A stretch of DNA of 14,445 bases from assembly GCA_964354225.1 (NCBI GenBank), contig CAYGZC010000105.1:1-14445 (forward strand), read 5' to 3'. Below, in pieces: positions 14,173 through 14,445 of the stretch (position 1 is its first letter; every line of letters begins with the position of its first letter). Under the pieces are notes generated by a model. It was not told the DNA's origin and made no database searches. It saw only the letters and a list, made by a program, of their open reading frames with translations. The DNA is from CAYGZC01 sp964354225. GTDB lineage: Bacteria; Bacteroidota; Ignavibacteria; UBA10030; SZUA-254. The translations under genes were made by a program, and so were the position numbers.

Positions 14173-14445
14173 ATGAAGACAATGGTCAATCTAACAGAAA
14201 AAGATTTGCCAATACGATGGTATAATATTATTCCAGATTTACCCGAGCCGCTGCCGCCGCCGTTAGATCCAAAAGAAGGACCGTCGCGGATCCAGAATTT
14301 ACCAAACCTAATGATTGGAGAATGCCTGAAGCAGGAATTCTCACAGGAAAATTGGATAGATATACCCGGCGGCATCTTAGATCTTTTTATGAAAGCCGGC
14401 AGACCCCGCCCTCTTTTCAGAGCAACAAATCTTGAGAAGCGACTT
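14173..14445 (+). CDS. TrpB2-type tryptophan synthase beta chain, 5' end only
   Basis: The first 91 codons of a PLP-dependent enzyme run off the window edge. The N-terminal LPIRWYNIIPDLPEPLPPPLDP segment is typical of TrpB2 (TrpB-like) proteins, as is IDIPGGILDLFMKAGRPRPLFRATNLEKRL, which aligns with the substrate-loop region where TrpB proteins have GRPTPLxxAxxLE. TrpB2 condenses indole with serine to give tryptophan and often works without TrpA. The catalytic PLP lysine lies beyond the window. AAAGG at 14161-14165, seven bases before the ATG, supports the start; no terminator separates it clearly from the phosphatase gene 89 nt upstream. A salvage or serine-deaminase-like role cannot be excluded. 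Confidence 0.9.
   Translation, partial: MKTMVNLTEKDLPIRWYNIIPDLPEPLPPPLDPKEGPSRIQNLPNLMIGECLKQEFSQENWIDIPGGILDLFMKAGRPRPLFRATNLEKRL

Overview
The window is about 14.4 kb of a fairly AT-rich bacterial chromosome. It most likely comes from the Bacteroidota/Ignavibacteriota (FCB) side of the tree. The main evidence is a type IX secretion C-terminal sorting domain (the YELYQNYPNPFNPST type, ending in Lys-Met-Met-Leu-Leu-Lys) on a 2146-residue secreted protein. Some promoter-like sequences also fit the TTG / TAnnTTTG pattern of that group, although several genes carry good Shine-Dalgarno sequences. The lineage below phylum is my inference.

Positions 1-956 are the end of an rRNA operon: the last ~645 nt of 23S rRNA, a spacer with a processing-type hairpin, a complete 5S rRNA and a strong intrinsic terminator. 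Positions 957-2850 are an accessory-looking tract. It holds an indel-free array of sixteen degenerate 21-nt repeats, a decayed copy of the 5S 3' end, related terminator copies at 1655 and 2456 (plus a half copy at 996), a lone HEPN-like gene between the two full terminators, and a 116-nt element bounded by inverted repeats. It also holds a second copy of the cold-shock gene's terminator, together with a possible 25-residue minus-strand ORF.

Positions 2841-10073 form a two-gene secretion operon with a structured leader. A small exported protein overlaps by 4 nt the start of a giant exported protein. The giant protein has four Ig-less, NosD/pectin-lyase-type right-handed beta-helix modules, three InlB-like B repeats (two of them a recent DNA-level tandem duplication), an unrecognised ~370-residue region and the T9SS sorting domain. 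A strong terminator ends the operon.

Positions 10076-14445 look like ordinary chromosome: a YegP/DUF1508-like mini-protein, a divergent cold-shock protein with a long hairpin-rich upstream region, a nitrilase-superfamily hydrolase, a small four-helix membrane protein with its own terminator, a GAF-SpoIIE (RsbU-type) phosphatase, and the 5' end of a TrpB2-type PLP enzyme cut by the window edge. These genes show no obvious shared pathway.
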